DNA of 64,000 bases, from NCBI RefSeq assembly GCF_000143535.2, contig NC_037318.1, positions 806,001-870,000 of the forward strand, read 5' to 3'. Positions 34,123-46,115 of this stretch are shown piece after piece (position 1 is the stretch's first letter; every line of letters starts with the position of its first letter). The translations under genes were made by a program, and so were the position numbers. Under the pieces are notes generated by a model. It worked only from the letters and a program-made list of their open reading frames with translations. It was not told the origin of the DNA and ran no database searches. This DNA is from Botrytis cinerea B05.10 (Eukaryota; Ascomycota; Leotiomycetes; Helotiales; Sclerotiniaceae).

Positions 34123-35240
34123 TCACTCCTCATTCGACTCCGTCTCATCCTCACTCCTCTCCTTCATTTCCTGATTCCATGTATTTCCCTTCCCCCTCCC
34201 CCCCTTCTTCCCCTTACTACCCTTTCCCCTCAACCCAACCGGCACCTCCTTCCTCACTACTCCATTCTCAAACAAGACCCCGATATCTGCTCTTCTCGCA
34301 ACAACCTTCTTCCACACACTTTTGCGAATCATACCTCCGTCATCTCCCTCGCTTAATATTCCGCCATTACCGTTTTTGTACCATTTGATCTTGGGATGAG
34401 ACTCAAGAGTTGATTTGAGAGAGATGTAAATGGATATATCGGCATCATCTTTGCTGGTGGATGAAGATGTTCGAGTCTCGGTACCATCAGATGAGATGAA
34501 GATACTAGAGAATGCCAGATGAGCTTGCCCGCCTGCTTTTTTGATACCCCCAGAAGCGAGAATGAGAGGGTAGTTTGCGTAGGAGGTTTCGTAAACGACG
34601 AGATCCGGTAGATCTGCGGTCGCGGCGGTCAGAAGTTGAAGGGAAATTGAGGATAGATTGGTTGAGGTGGTGGTTGTGGGAGTAAAAGAAGTGTTGAGAC
34701 GAATGAGGTAGTTGAATGGAGATTCTGACTCGATCTCAGATGAGGAAATTGATTTTATGGTGAACCGAGATTTTGCAGGAGACTGAATGATGTTGTGAAG
34801 TTCTGAAAGACCGAGATCAAGAAAGTTAAGGTCTTCGAGCTATGAAGCTGTCAGATGATTCGATCCTTGGAAAATGAGGTATTTGTTGGACAAGCAGATT
34901 CAGACACCACTAAAGGTCTAAAATTCAAGCCATTTGTACTTACCACTTTTTCACATTTGAACCAGCCCTCAGAATCAGGGACAGGCTTCTCTGAGTCATC
35001 TTCCTGTTCCTGGTCTTGTTCTCCTGAACGCTTGAGAAGCTTGGTAAGGGCTCGAGTGACAGTCGAGTCGCGCTCTGCAATAATGCTGTAGCCTCTCTGA
35101 CGAGTCTTCTTGTTGTTGGAGATACTTCCTCCATGTTTACCTCTACCATGTCTAGATTGATTGTTGGAGATGGGAGAGGGAGCCATGATCTCTCTATCAA
35201 GAGACATGGCTGAAAGTGGTTGCATGACAGCAGCTGCCAT
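34123..35240 (-). CDS. Divergent Tpt1/KptA-like (tRNA 2'-phosphotransferase-like) protein, probable pseudoenzyme
   Basis: Exons are 35240..34944 and 34839..34123 (337 residues), with a GTAAGT...CATAG phase-0 intron. After a basic Ser/Asn/Gly-rich leader, TRALTKLLKRSG (62-73) aligns with the Tpt1 core block SKALSYLLRHxA. DSEGWFKCEKVL and LHNIIQSPAKSRF align with its GY-KVDDLL and IV--NDKQRF. LVVYETSYANYPLILASGGI (179-198) aligns with ELIHGTNLQSVIKIIESGAI, and AHLAFS with HVHLS. DISIYISLKSTL and WYKNGNGGILS align with the last strands. The catalytic Arg-His pair is Lys70-Arg71, the HGT histidine is Tyr182, and the FYRS arginine is Lys; Arg124 of the KQRF motif remains. True Tpt1 removes splice-junction 2'-phosphates from tRNA using NAD+; this copy is unlikely to. 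The fold assignment is by eye. The C-terminus is a Lys/Gly-rich then acidic tail. Confidence 0.68.
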
Positions 35241-36575
35241 TGTGCTGTTTTGAACGAAAGACTGTAAATAGAATTGGTATATGTAAGAATTATAGACACT
35301 GGCAAAAACGAAAAGCTGAGGGAATGGTGATACAGCTTTTTCAGATAAGGAAACACAAGGAGATATAAGAGATGGAGACTCGTAGTCACACAGCTTACAT
35401 GTCCTCAACCAGGAAATATCATTATTATCATGCCGTATTGATTTGCCAAGCACACAACGTTTCAGTCGCGGGCCATCGGGCCATGGCATCTATCCTCTAT
35501 ATCATTTGTAACGAGTTATTTACGTTATATGGCGGGGGCGGGGCTTGCAACAATCCAAAAACTGATTGAAAGGAGCAATCGCGGGGTGGTATATAGCGGT
35601 GTGGACCCAATACATGTAACCTCAAAGTGGCTGGCCACTCTGAAGGAGACGCCCACCCTGCAATAGAATGCACACAATACCTCATGCGATCATCTGGGTC
35701 CAATCGTTCATAAGGCTAGAAGCGGTGTGTCTTACTGGTTTACACGTGATCTAGCGGCTGCAGCGCAACTTGTGACTCTTTTGCAATAGTGGATTGTATT
35801 GCCTTTTAGAAAGTCGATTCTAGATGTGAGGCTTTCCAGGAAGGATGGAAACCCGGGGATAGCGAAACACCCAAATAGAATCATGCACTGAAAATACTTA
35901 TATTCCAAATACTTTACAATGATGTGCACGTCCATTCAAAATATGAACTATATAGAATGTTTGTTGAATTCGAAGCTTATGAGTTCGTTCATTCAAATTT
36001 CAATCAGAAACAGTGATTGACTGATTTGATTTTGAATATCGAAAAGAGTGTATTTTCGATATCCCGCTGGAGATACTTTACGACTTATGCAATTCAGTCA
36101 CTACGCGGCACTAGCTCAGCAGAGAAGGAAGTAGCATGTTCTTTTATCTAACTCAGTACTAATTATGCCACCTTCGAATTTGACATCAAAACGTCTCATT
36201 GAGAGACTTGATGTTTGGAGATCTACTAGTTGAGTGGACCCCGGATAATGAACTTTAAAGCGGGATAGCCACAAGTAATTCAAAGTGTGAATGGTGCTCT
36301 CAGTAGGGCACTGTATGTATTGATGAACGACATTAGGTGTCCGATACAACTGCGTAATTTGATTCACCAGTTCGCTCCTGCGGTGTGAAGTACAGTAGGA
36401 AAATAGACTTACTAGCATGAGTCTAGTAATAATTGGAGTAGAGTAAATCCTATTTCAGGCCCAATCCATTCATAGACTGGCAGCTGGGCTCCCCGCGCTT
36501 TCCGACCTATCCCGCTGCTGTCCAGAAGCTCCCTTTTTGTAGGTACTCATACAGGCGTACACATAGCTATCATAC
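35241..36575. other. Intergenic region
   Basis: About 1.3 kb between the Tpt1-like start and the OMA1 stop, both on the minus strand. It has a short GC-rich patch (GGCGGGGGCGGGG near 35531) and otherwise AT-rich sequence. No supported gene. Confidence 0.35.
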
Positions 36576-37840
36576 TCATGACCAAAGTCCGCCATATGCA
36601 TTTTGAAAGCTGTTGAAATTATTCATAGTGGGCGCACATCCACTCTCATCTCTCGCGGCCTCCGCTTTGGACATCCATTCTTGCATTTGCGTTATTCGAT
36701 TGCTATTCTGGTATGGATCAGTCCTACCATTCTTGTCAAAGTATCAGAGCACCTACCGATGGATGAGTTGAAAACCACTCGGGTGGAGCATTCTTCTCTG
36801 CGGCCTGCATCCTCTCCCACACGCCTACTGCCGCGTGGGGATTATAACAGCTCTTTGCCATGATCATCAGTCCAATATGATCAGCTTCTGTTTCCTGGTT
36901 TCTTGATGCCGGTAAATTCATGCCAAACTCAAGTGCGAGTGCTCCCAATATTTGACCTAGACCTCCAGTATATCCAGTGGCGTCCAGGAATCGAAACAAT
37001 ATACGCAGCGGCATATAAAAGACGGCGCTTTTACTCATTGTTTCTCCCGAATGATTTGCGATATTATGTGCAATTTCATGACCAAGAATCTGCAAGATTG
37101 GTGAGTTAGTGAATGTCAAAAAAAGGTTTCTGGAGGAAAATATACTGTAGCAAGGCCGTCATCTGTTTTAGCAATCGGCAATATTCCTGTAAAGACAAAC
37201 ACTTTGCCTCCAGGTATGACAAAGGCATTCATTTCTGTGGGGGGCAAGGTGAGTTGATCAACATCTAGAATAAGTATTCAGTTTCCTATTTACCTTGAGA
37301 CTGTATCACATTTACTTCCCAATCTACGTTGTCGAGGCCACTCGCAGGTATTAGTCGACTCATAACTCTCTGCACCATCTGGGTCCTCTTATCCCAGTCG
37401 GGAAGAATATGGTTGTGATACTGCCGCAATATTTGTTCATACATCATCTGCCCTTCTGCTTCCATATCCTGATGACTGTATATGTTGAACCGTCTCCTTC
37501 CTGAAACCGGCACATCCTCGATATTGCTAGCATAAACCAATACACCACCGCCAGCTAATAGGGCTATGAATGAGTGTAAAGCAGGATGTTTGGTGAAGTT
37601 TTTGATATGTTGCTCGGAAAAGAGAGGGCGCGCATTTCGAGCTTCATCAGGATCAAATCTGTAGTATCTCTGCCTGCGCCCTTGGTAGCCTCGCGAATGG
37701 ATTGGATTTGTCGATGGATGTGACCATCTTGGCAACTTATATTGGGTAGCAGACAACGGCTGTAGGAGAGGGGGAGTATTGGGAGAATGTGCGATGGCAT
37801 TGCGAAGCGATACACTTCGCAAGATAGATCTGGATATCAT
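36576..37840 (-). CDS. OMA1: OMA1-type mitochondrial inner-membrane metalloprotease (M48)
   Basis: OMA1 is the stress-activated zinc protease of the mitochondrial inner membrane that processes or degrades membrane proteins. Exons are 37840..37294, 37264..37146, 37089..36757 and 36707..36576 (376 residues), all in frame. The N-terminus is Arg/Ser-rich and lacks acids, as in a mitochondrial presequence. One membrane segment ([16 protein letters not shown], about 89-104) follows. Then come [16 protein letters not shown], the zinc site [13 protein letters not shown] (His226, Glu227, His230) and the third-ligand block [13 protein letters not shown] (about 287-299), ending in the WFSTHPS motif. It appears complete and active-site intact. 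It is divergent from the Kelch gene. Confidence 0.92.
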
Positions 37841-38506
37841 CTCTCGTCTTATGTTTGAATGGGGAACGACAATAGTAATGGTATGTGGAGGCGAGGTTGA
37901 ATAATATTTGCGTTTGGATGGGCGATGCGAACGTATTCCTTGTGCGCATTACTTGAATTGGATCATCACTCCAAGCGTCATGTCAGCCGATAAGGAAAAC
38001 CATATCAACTCAAACCACCCAGACATGAGTCAAATAGACTTGGAGCCGTCTGAGGTATATGCCATTCAGGAGCAGGCCGATGTTCGATTGACAAGAGTTC
38101 CTTTAGAAAATACAGAGAATATTAGAAAACGATGGTCTGCTACTGTACATGTACCATTGTACCACACTCTGCACGATGTATGCAACTGCCAAGGGCCAAA
38201 GAAGCTAGAGAGTACACAGCTACCGTCTACCCCACCTCCCACCACCAGACCCTGACACCCTGAGAGCTTCTCACCACTGACGTATCCCCCTCACATCTCG
38301 AACCACTTTCCTTGGCGGATTGTCCCTATGAATACCGGTGAGCGAATTTCCTTCTCAGCTTCTGCTCCTAACTATTTCAATATCGTAAGTCTTTGGCACA
38401 AATAGTTTGAACCTTCAATTTCTTCTCGACTGTCTTAATCTAAGCTTCCCGATACACGTTTCAAAGAGCTACTTGACACTCTACTTGATCTCGATCGGCA
38501 TTCAAT
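37841..38506. other. Divergent gap OMA1 / Kelch, with a small open frame
   Basis: This 666-bp region probably holds two promoters. An ATG-started frame of 91 codons lies at 37980..38255 (begins MSADKENHINSNHPDM). It is hydrophilic, has no recognised motif and could be an upstream ORF or chance. Confidence 0.35.
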
Positions 38507-39937
38507 ATGATGGACATTGGTGCAACAGCTGCGAAGATCACTCACGGTCTCTTCCAGAATACACATCCTCTCAAAGCAAAATGGAATCGCATTAATGGAG
38601 TTCAGCTCCCAAGATCATCTCATAGTGTCTCGGTCGTCGCAGGTCGAGCATATATATTCGGAGGTGAAATCGATCCACGCGAGCCAGTCGACAATGACAT
38701 GCATGTTGTCATACTCCCATCTGGCACAGTCACCAGCGCCGACTATCGAACTATTGCTGCCAAGCCTACACATACTGGTGGTGAAGTCCCGGAAAAGAGA
38801 GTAGGCCATACAGCGGGAGTCATCGGAGAGCGGATTTTCATCTTTGGGGGAAGAGGTGGCCCAGAGATGAAACCTCTCGAAGAAAATGGCAGGGTTTGGG
38901 TCTACGATACTAGGACAGATAGATGGTCTTTCTTGGATCCAGCTCCTGGCACGCCATTTCCAGCTGCGCGATCTTACCATTCGAGTGTTGCTATCGAGAA
39001 ACCTGAGCCATCGAATATGAAGAGTGTAGACTTCGATCAGGCTATTGATGAAACTAAAATTGGCACAATCGCAGAAGGCGCCCAGACAGATGACGAGCAA
39101 GGTGGTCATGGAACATTCTTCATTCACGCAGGATGCCCTGTCTCTGGACGAACAAACGATTTCTGGGCATTTGATGTTCGAAGCCGTACATGGAAAGAAT
39201 TCCCTTCTGCTCCAGGGAAGCCCAGAGGTGGCACATCACTCGCAGTTTCAAAGCAGAGGATCTACCGATATGGCGGTTTCAATGGCGAGGGAGAGGAGGG
39301 TGGCTATCTTGATATTTTAGAATTGGCTCTCCAAACTTTCAGCGACAAATCTGGTTCGGGAGAATTGGGAATCACTCCGAAAGGAGATTGGGAAACTTTG
39401 AACTTTGAAGAAGAGAGCATGAAACATCCTGGCCATAGAAGTGTGGCCGGCATGCATACCATCAATACTGGTAAGTTTCAAATTTATGTAAACAGTATCT
39501 GGTTAAATTGGAACACGATCTGTTTGCATCATTCATAGAGTGGAAGCTAACAATTTCCAGGTATGGGTAGAGAGTATTTGATCCTCTTACTTGGTGAAAA
39601 GGATCCAAGTAGCCAAGGTCATGCTGGGGCTGGAAAGTTCTGGAGTGATGTTTGGGCATTTCAATGTCCTCCTCAAGGCATGACTGCGGCAAGTTTCAAG
39701 GATGCTACCTGGCAAGCACTAGGTCGACAGACTGGTGAAGGTCTTTGGAGTCAAATCGTCGTTTCGGACTCAGAGGGCGTCGAAGGTGATGACGTCAGAA
39801 AACTTGTTCCTGGCGAGCGTGGATGGTTTGCAAGTTCTTCAATGAGCGATGTTGATTTTAGAGGTATCCTTTTGTGGGGTGGTCTGAATGGAAAGAACGA
39901 ACGTGAAGACAATGGATGGATATTAACAATTGAATGA
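38507..39937 (+). CDS. Kelch-repeat beta-propeller protein
   Basis: Exons are 38507..39470 and 39561..39937 (446 residues), with a GTAAGT...TTCCAG intron in phase 1. Kelch blades are visible as repeated GG plus downstream Tyr/Trp: RSSHSVSVVAGRAYIFGGE, VGHTAGVIGERIFIFGGRGG with VWVYDTRTDRWSFLD, ARSYHSS with FFIHAGCP and FWAFDVRSRTWKEF, RGGTSLAVSKQRIYRYGGFN, and GILLWGGLN near the end. There is no signal peptide, so it is probably a cytosolic scaffold. The architecture is like fungal nitrile-specifier/Kelch-type proteins, but I cannot assign a partner. Two adjacent ATGs open the frame. Confidence 0.88.
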
Positions 39938-40518
39938 AAATATAGCGGCGAGAGAACTTTAGGCGTTCAGAAACGCAGATAGCTTTACCTAAATTACTAC
40001 GAAATAATGAATATGAATGAAATGAAATGACATACTTTGACGAGACAGATTCCACTATTGTTCGAGGCAACTCACGTAAGTCGTTTTGACAAACATGGTG
40101 GAATATTCGAACACTGATTGATATCTTGATCGCACACCGGCACACCTTGAAGTGACAAATTATTGATGCCAATTAACCTCGTCAATAGTGGAAATTACTT
40201 TACCCATAGAGTTCAATGGGATGTCCTATCTTTAAATGATTGAACTGTCATTGGATTTTGAATCGTGATATATCTGTTGAAAACCCTCATGTGGGCCATC
40301 CCATCTTCCCTTCGGAACTCGCCTCGCCTAGCTGGAAACGATAACGGCCCCTTATCGACCCCTCTTCTACTGAACTACAGCTAAAAGCGTATATAACATC
40401 AACACCCCTCAACCACCTGCAACGCATCCTAGAATCTAACCCAGTTCACGACCGCGTTGCAGGTACCCCAACCATGCTATCCCAATCTCCTCCCCACTAA
40501 CCAAATCTCAGACCCAAA
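39938..40518. promoter_or_regulatory. Promoter region of the deaminase gene
   Basis: This 581-bp gap has a TATATAA at 40390-40396, 123 bp before the ATG at 40519, followed by a CA/TC-rich leader. Function is inferred from position. Confidence 0.35.
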
Positions 40519-41153
40519 ATGTCCCACGAAGCAGCCCTCACATCCTCCGCCGCGCAAGCCATAGCCCCCGATCTCTTCCCCGCGCGCACCCCCCTCAGCA
40601 CCCCCCAAATCGAAGCCGGCATAACGGCTTGTCTCACCGTGCAGCGTCGGGCCGTCACCCAAGGAAAACGCCCCTTTGCAGCCGTGCTCCTCGGCCCCGA
40701 TAACGAAACCGTGCTTCTCACGCATCAAAGCATCGATCAAGTAAATCATGCCGAGAGCTCGTTGGCTAAACTAGCTTACTCGCATTATACGAAGGAGTAT
40801 TTGTGGAGATGCACGCTGGTTAGTACGTGGGAACCTTGTGCTATGTGTTCGGGTATGTTTTGACTTTTAACCTACAACTGTTTGAAGGGGACTTTAAGTA
40901 ACGTGGATGGCGATGTTTAGCGACGATTTATTGGGCTCATATTGGAAGAATCATATATGCAGCGACGAATGAACAATTGGCGGGTCTTACGGGGCCAGGG
41001 AATCGAGAGAATTTTACATTGAAATGGCATACGAGAGATATTTTAGAGGGGCAACAGAAGGACATTGAGATTATTGGGCCGGTGGAGAAGATGGATATGG
41101 TGGTCGTTGAGGAGAGCGATAAATACTGGAGTACAACTCGAGCTCGTGCGTGA
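40519..41153 (+). CDS. Cytidine/guanine-type nucleoside deaminase (CDA superfamily)
   Basis: This is a zinc-dependent deaminase of the cytidine/deoxycytidylate and guanine deaminase fold. Exons are 40519..40852 and 40921..41153 (188 residues). The zinc and proton-shuttle motif NHAES (His77, Glu79) and the EPCAMC motif (Cys107, Cys110) are both intact. KRPFAAVLLGPDNETVL and TIYWAHIGRIIYAATNEQL are typical fold segments. Length and layout fit the free-nucleobase/nucleoside branch better than the tRNA A34 editors, but the substrate is not determined. The first 40 codons are unusually C-rich compared with the neighbours. Confidence 0.88.
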
Positions 41154-41566
41154 TGCATATTGTAGTATCTATTTTGAGCCATAATGAGATATATGCCATA
41201 AAAGCTTTGAGGAGCATTAGATGGACGAGGTCCAGTTTTGCGGTAAGTCGATGCACTATTCATACTGGGAGATTAAATGTACGAATTATGACCTGTTTTT
41301 CAAAGTTGATAGATACCTCGCGCTAGTTAGATTGCTGCAAGAATTCAATGTTAAGTTCCAACTGCTTTAAATGTTGGTGGTCATCTCTCTCTGGCCAATG
41401 GAATAGCTATCCTGGGTTTAAATGTGCTGTGCCCTTATACCCATGAATTTTTTAACTGTTGTTGGATATATAAAGCGAGAGAAAGTTGTCGATTCTTCTC
41501 GATTTCCCGTTTCATTGCATCGCCGATTTTTATCTTTCTTATTTCGAGTGGTCAGCATTAAGCGTC
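41154..41566. promoter_or_regulatory. Promoter region of the second P450
   Basis: A 413-bp gap. TATATAAA at 41467-41474 lies about 93 bp upstream of the P450 ATG and is a good TATA-box candidate. Confidence 0.4.
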
Positions 41567-43627
41567 ATGGCTCCCCTGGTCCTTACACTGGTGGTTCTTC
41601 TACCTGTGAGCTTTGCCATCTGGAACCTTGTTTGCCTGGTGAAGAACTATAGGAGTGCCTTGACGATTGGAATCCCCATTAGAATCCTCATTGCAAGTGG
41701 TGATAACCCAGTGGTGAGTTCCTCATGATTTCGTCTGTCACCCATATCACGGGCTCTTACCACTGGACAACATTTGATACTTCTACATCTTTACTCCAAA
41801 TTTCTTGATATTGTGGCGTTACTAATGTGTCGCGATAGTGGATTCTAGCATCAGGTATCGTGCTTCCTGTTGTAAAGGCTGTATTCGGTGATTGTGATAT
41901 CGTTCGGTATAGCACGCCGGGCTGGGAGTTCAAAGACAAGTACAAAATGCACCAAAAGCTTGGCAATGCAGTCATTCATGTCTCAGCTGGTCGCAACTGG
42001 TTATATCTCTGCGACTCAGATGCAGTAAATGAAGTTTTCAAACGCAAGGATGATTTTGATAGACCTCCGGACTTGCTTGGTGAGAGTGGCATTGTGTCTT
42101 AATGAGTTAATCGCTAAGAATAACAGCGGTTCTATCTGTTTTCGGACCTAATATCTCGACAGTAGGTAATCAAGGTATCAAATTCTGATGAGCTGCTGAA
42201 GCTGACTTGATTTTAGGCTGTAGGTCCAGATTGGCAGCGTCAACGCAAAATTACCAGTGCCCCTTTCAATGACAAAAACAACCGGCTAGTTTGGATCGAG
42301 GGCTTAAGACAAGCCGATGAGATTTTACAATTCTGGAAGTCTCTAGAGGATCCCATTACCCGAACAGACAAGGATACCCGTACATTTTCACTTCATGTGC
42401 TATCGGGTGCCGGGTTTGGGAAATCATACTCGTTCAAAAAGTCTACCGAACAACCAGAAGCAGGACATACTTTCAACTACCGAGACTCTCTGGCACTGGT
42501 TTTAGAAAATTGTCTCCTTATCCTTGTACTTGGTCCTAAACTTGTATCTAAGATACCCTGGCCACCAAAGTGGAAGCGGATTGGGCAAGCAACAGTTGAT
42601 TTTAAATTTTACATGGCAGAGATGCTGAAGGATGAAAAGGACGCCATCTCGCATGGAAAACCCAGAAGCGCGACGTTTACGAGCTCCTTACTTAGAGCTT
42701 CTAAAGAACAATCTCAGTTAACTTCAAACGGCTCTGCTTCAAGTGCCTTGCAGGGGCTCACCGAAGATGAAATATATGGAAATCTCTTCGTTTATAACTT
42801 TGCTGGCCACGATACAACGGCCGTTGTACTCAACTGGACAATTTATCTTCTTGCCGCTCACCCAGAAGTGCAAGATTGGATCTCGGAGGAAATCAACACT
42901 GTTATAACGAATGACATGCCATCGACATGGGATTTCAAGGAATTATATCCTAGATTGAATAGATGTCTTGCCATAATGGTAAATGGCCCCCACTCACACG
43001 ATGATACGATGATACTGACAGAAATGGTGGAAAATAGCTAGAGACTGTAAGACTCTACAACCCACTCATCGGCATTTGCAAATCTACCTTCGCATTTCCA
43101 CAACCGCTTACAGTCGATGGCCGAACTATCACTATTCCGCCAGACACGCGCATTATTGTGAATTCTAACGCCCTGCATTCACACCCGCAGTACTGGGGTG
43201 ATAATAGTCTCGAATGGCAGTAAGCTTGCCTTGATATACTTTTTATTCCTATCATACACCCTTTCCATAACAATTACTGACTCCCTATTCTTGTAGTCCC
43301 CAACGCTGGGTCTTTGCCAAAGCCGAAAATACACAATCATTACCCGTAGAACGTGAATATATCCGGACTCCACCCAAAGGGTCGTACCAACCATGGTCTG
43401 ATGCGATCCGAGCATGTCCCGGTAAAAAGTTCAGCCAAGTAGAGTTTGTAGCAGCGATGGTTGCGCTGTTCAAGAGAAACCGCGTGGAGATTGTGCTTGA
43501 GGAAGGAGAAACAAAGGAGGAAGCGAAAGAAAGGGTGATGAGTGTGGTGAAGGATAATGTCATTGTTTTGTTGTTGCAGATGAGGAGTCCTGAGAAGGTG
43601 GGTGTGCGATGGGTTAGTAGAGTGTAG
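41567..43627 (+). CDS. Cytochrome P450 monooxygenase (intact)
   Basis: This is a microsomal P450. Exons are 41567..41713, 41839..42079, 42127..42161, 42217..42978, 43038..43219 and 43297..43627, giving 565 residues with matching phases. An N-terminal membrane anchor (PLVLTLVVLLPVSFAIW) is followed by VFGPNISTAVGPDWQRQRK (C-helix), the I-helix NFAGHDTTAVV (about 337-342), LETVRL (ExxR 397-400, first codons of exon 5), HPQRW and the haem loop PWSDAIRACPGKKFSQVEF (Cys496). The loop has Trp-Ser-Asp-Ala where the consensus has Phe-x-x-Gly. I chose the acceptor after AAAATAG because the next AG would delete the ExxR glutamate. Substrate is unknown. Confidence 0.88.
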
Positions 43628-46115
43628 ATGATTTGCAGATAGCTGGGTAGGTAGACAGTAGTTTAAGCTTAAATCATGGTGATCCGCTGATGTAAGAAAT
43701 TCACACAGCATAGTCAGACTCGTGTCCAGATATTTTGGCTCTACCACAATGAAACACACCTAGATTGATAATTAGACGTGTGGCATCCCTCGCCTCAGCA
43801 TCAATTTGCACATGGAAGTTGGAAGACATTATTGTTTCTTGAGTGACATGGCATTTGGAAAGTTCCAGGGCGCAACTGGCATACTTGCGCAGAATTGCAC
43901 TGCCATGAAAATTATCCGAGGGCGTCAAGGTTCGCCTTTCGTTCAACTTTAAATCTCCGATTCTTGACCCGATCAACTTGACAATATATTCTCGCTCCTG
44001 AGCCTTCTTATGATAGTGAATCGGAAGAAAAAGTATTAGAATTGGAAAGCATAGTGAATACACGTCATTTGAATATCTAGAAGAAACATTAACTTCGAGG
44101 CTTTTGGCGATTCAAGTATCTGAATCTATTCACCCCTCCCGACCAACTTCCTCCTACAAGTACTGCGATATCGTGGGCTAAACCTCGAAAAAATATCTCT
44201 TCAGTCTTGAGATTGAAAGAACCTACCACGGCAAATACTGTCATTTTCAAATGTGGGAGTCAATCAGAAACGTAAAACCAAGGAGGTGGTCATGCGATAG
44301 CCACTGCTGAGCCAGCATCCGTAGTCTTCAGTTTACTGCTGGGCAGGAAATAGACATTTTCGAAGAAACATCCAGAGAGGTTCAGACTCTCATCTCTTGT
44401 CGTCATTGTTGCTGTCACTCACAGCTCTCCACTGCTGGCCAAAGCACTATTGTTGTCACTATAACTTATATAGTAATAATTTAACCAGACAATATCAGCA
44501 GCCACTTGACGTGATTGAACTTCCGGAAAGATGATTCTCGTTTCGTTAGAATAAAACTGACCATTGCGCAACGAACTTCCTGGTGAATCTACTCATTGTT
44601 CGGAACATCGTTGTCTTGCTGGAATTCAATTAAGCAGGCAAATTCCAGATAATGCAGACATTTCGAAAGGATTAAGACGGTGATGGCGATGATGTATAGA
44701 ATATTGCAGCATGAACGCTCAAGACTGAAAGGCTGACTGGGAACTGACAAGGAACGGATGTAGGAATTAGACATTAAACCATTAGCAAATGTTTATACTT
44801 CTCATTCATAGGGATGTTGTATCTTCCCAACTAAACTGCGGAAAATGAATTGTAGGTATCGAGTTATCTTCCCGCCATCTCGTACTTAGCCCCACGTTTA
44901 CCAGGTCTTTGCACTTTCTTAGTGTGGAGCGTCTAGATGATGCTCGAGTTGTGAAAAAAGTCTAATGAATAAGAGAGCTTAGAAGTGTAAAGAGAGTAAA
45001 GAGAAAGATTCCACTAATCTTTTAAAAAATTCAAAGAAAAAAATCATCGTTAAATACAAGCCGATGCAACAAAATATGCATATTTTTGCCAAGCAGATCG
45101 TACAGATTCATGCAACTATCCGCACTTGGCAATCTTTTAGCAAGGTACGCCTCCCAATTGTGTCAATGTGGGCGATGTGATGAAACTTCACACCATATTC
45201 TCATGTCAAGATCTTGTTCTGAACTCGTAATGTATTTTTCTATTATTGCTCGTTATACATCGACCATTCGCGGCCTCGCCTGAAGATAGAAGGTCTATCA
45301 ATGCTTGCAGGCTGGTAAACTCCACTTTTGCTCGAGAAATAGATTGGATTCGAAGTTTGCTTTGAGCTTATCGTACCTGAAAATATGCACAGGACGGGGA
45401 ATGTTCTATGCGTGTTGCTGCATTTCATCTCTTGGGATGATTGATAATTCTCCAATTCATGAACACATCAGAGAGAATAGTGGAGGCAGGCTCGAGCCGG
45501 ATGCCGTAACTTCCTATCTGCGTCTTTTCTTATTCATCTTGATTCATTTACATGATCAACCAAATATTCATTACTGATATCATTGGATCTATCATACCAC
45601 AACGGTTGACTGGTGAATAAGTCGCTACTCACTAAACTCTAACAGGCAGGTGCGTAGAGGACCGAGGCGAATGGGAGAACTAAAGCCGGGAAGCGAGCCT
45701 ATCTTAACTTTTTGATATCTCCAGTTTATCAAAAACGGGGAAAGATTTACTAGCGCTCAATCCTTCCCCCTCGTACCTTTCGACACCATGTCAACTCATG
45801 TCATATCTTCACTACGATAGGTCGAGATAGGGTTACATAGTGTGTAAGGTACGGTAACTACGGTGAAAGAATGGTGAATCTTCAATGGCTTAGTTGAAGA
45901 ACCATGAATCAGGACTAGGGTAGTCCCTCCACATCGTCATAATCATGGAAATTTACATGAGATGATAGCTCCGATAGTTCTGAGCTCTCTTTACTTCTTG
46001 GATAGCAGCTTCAAAATACTTAAAGCTCTGCCAGATCCCGCATATTGAAGATTTTCCACCTCACCCGCAATATTTTTATACGATCCGAGTTTTGTTACTT
46101 GAGTGATCAGTCAAG
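43628..46115. other. Gene-poor region
   Basis: About 2.5 kb between the P450 and the carboxypeptidase. Open frames up to about 120 codons on either strand show no motif and no splice-consistent extension. No tRNA fold or repeat stands out. Confidence 0.4.

Noticed and set aside
37980..38255. 91-codon frame between OMA1 and the Kelch gene
   Set aside because: Hydrophilic, no motif and located in a divergent promoter; not enough to call a gene.
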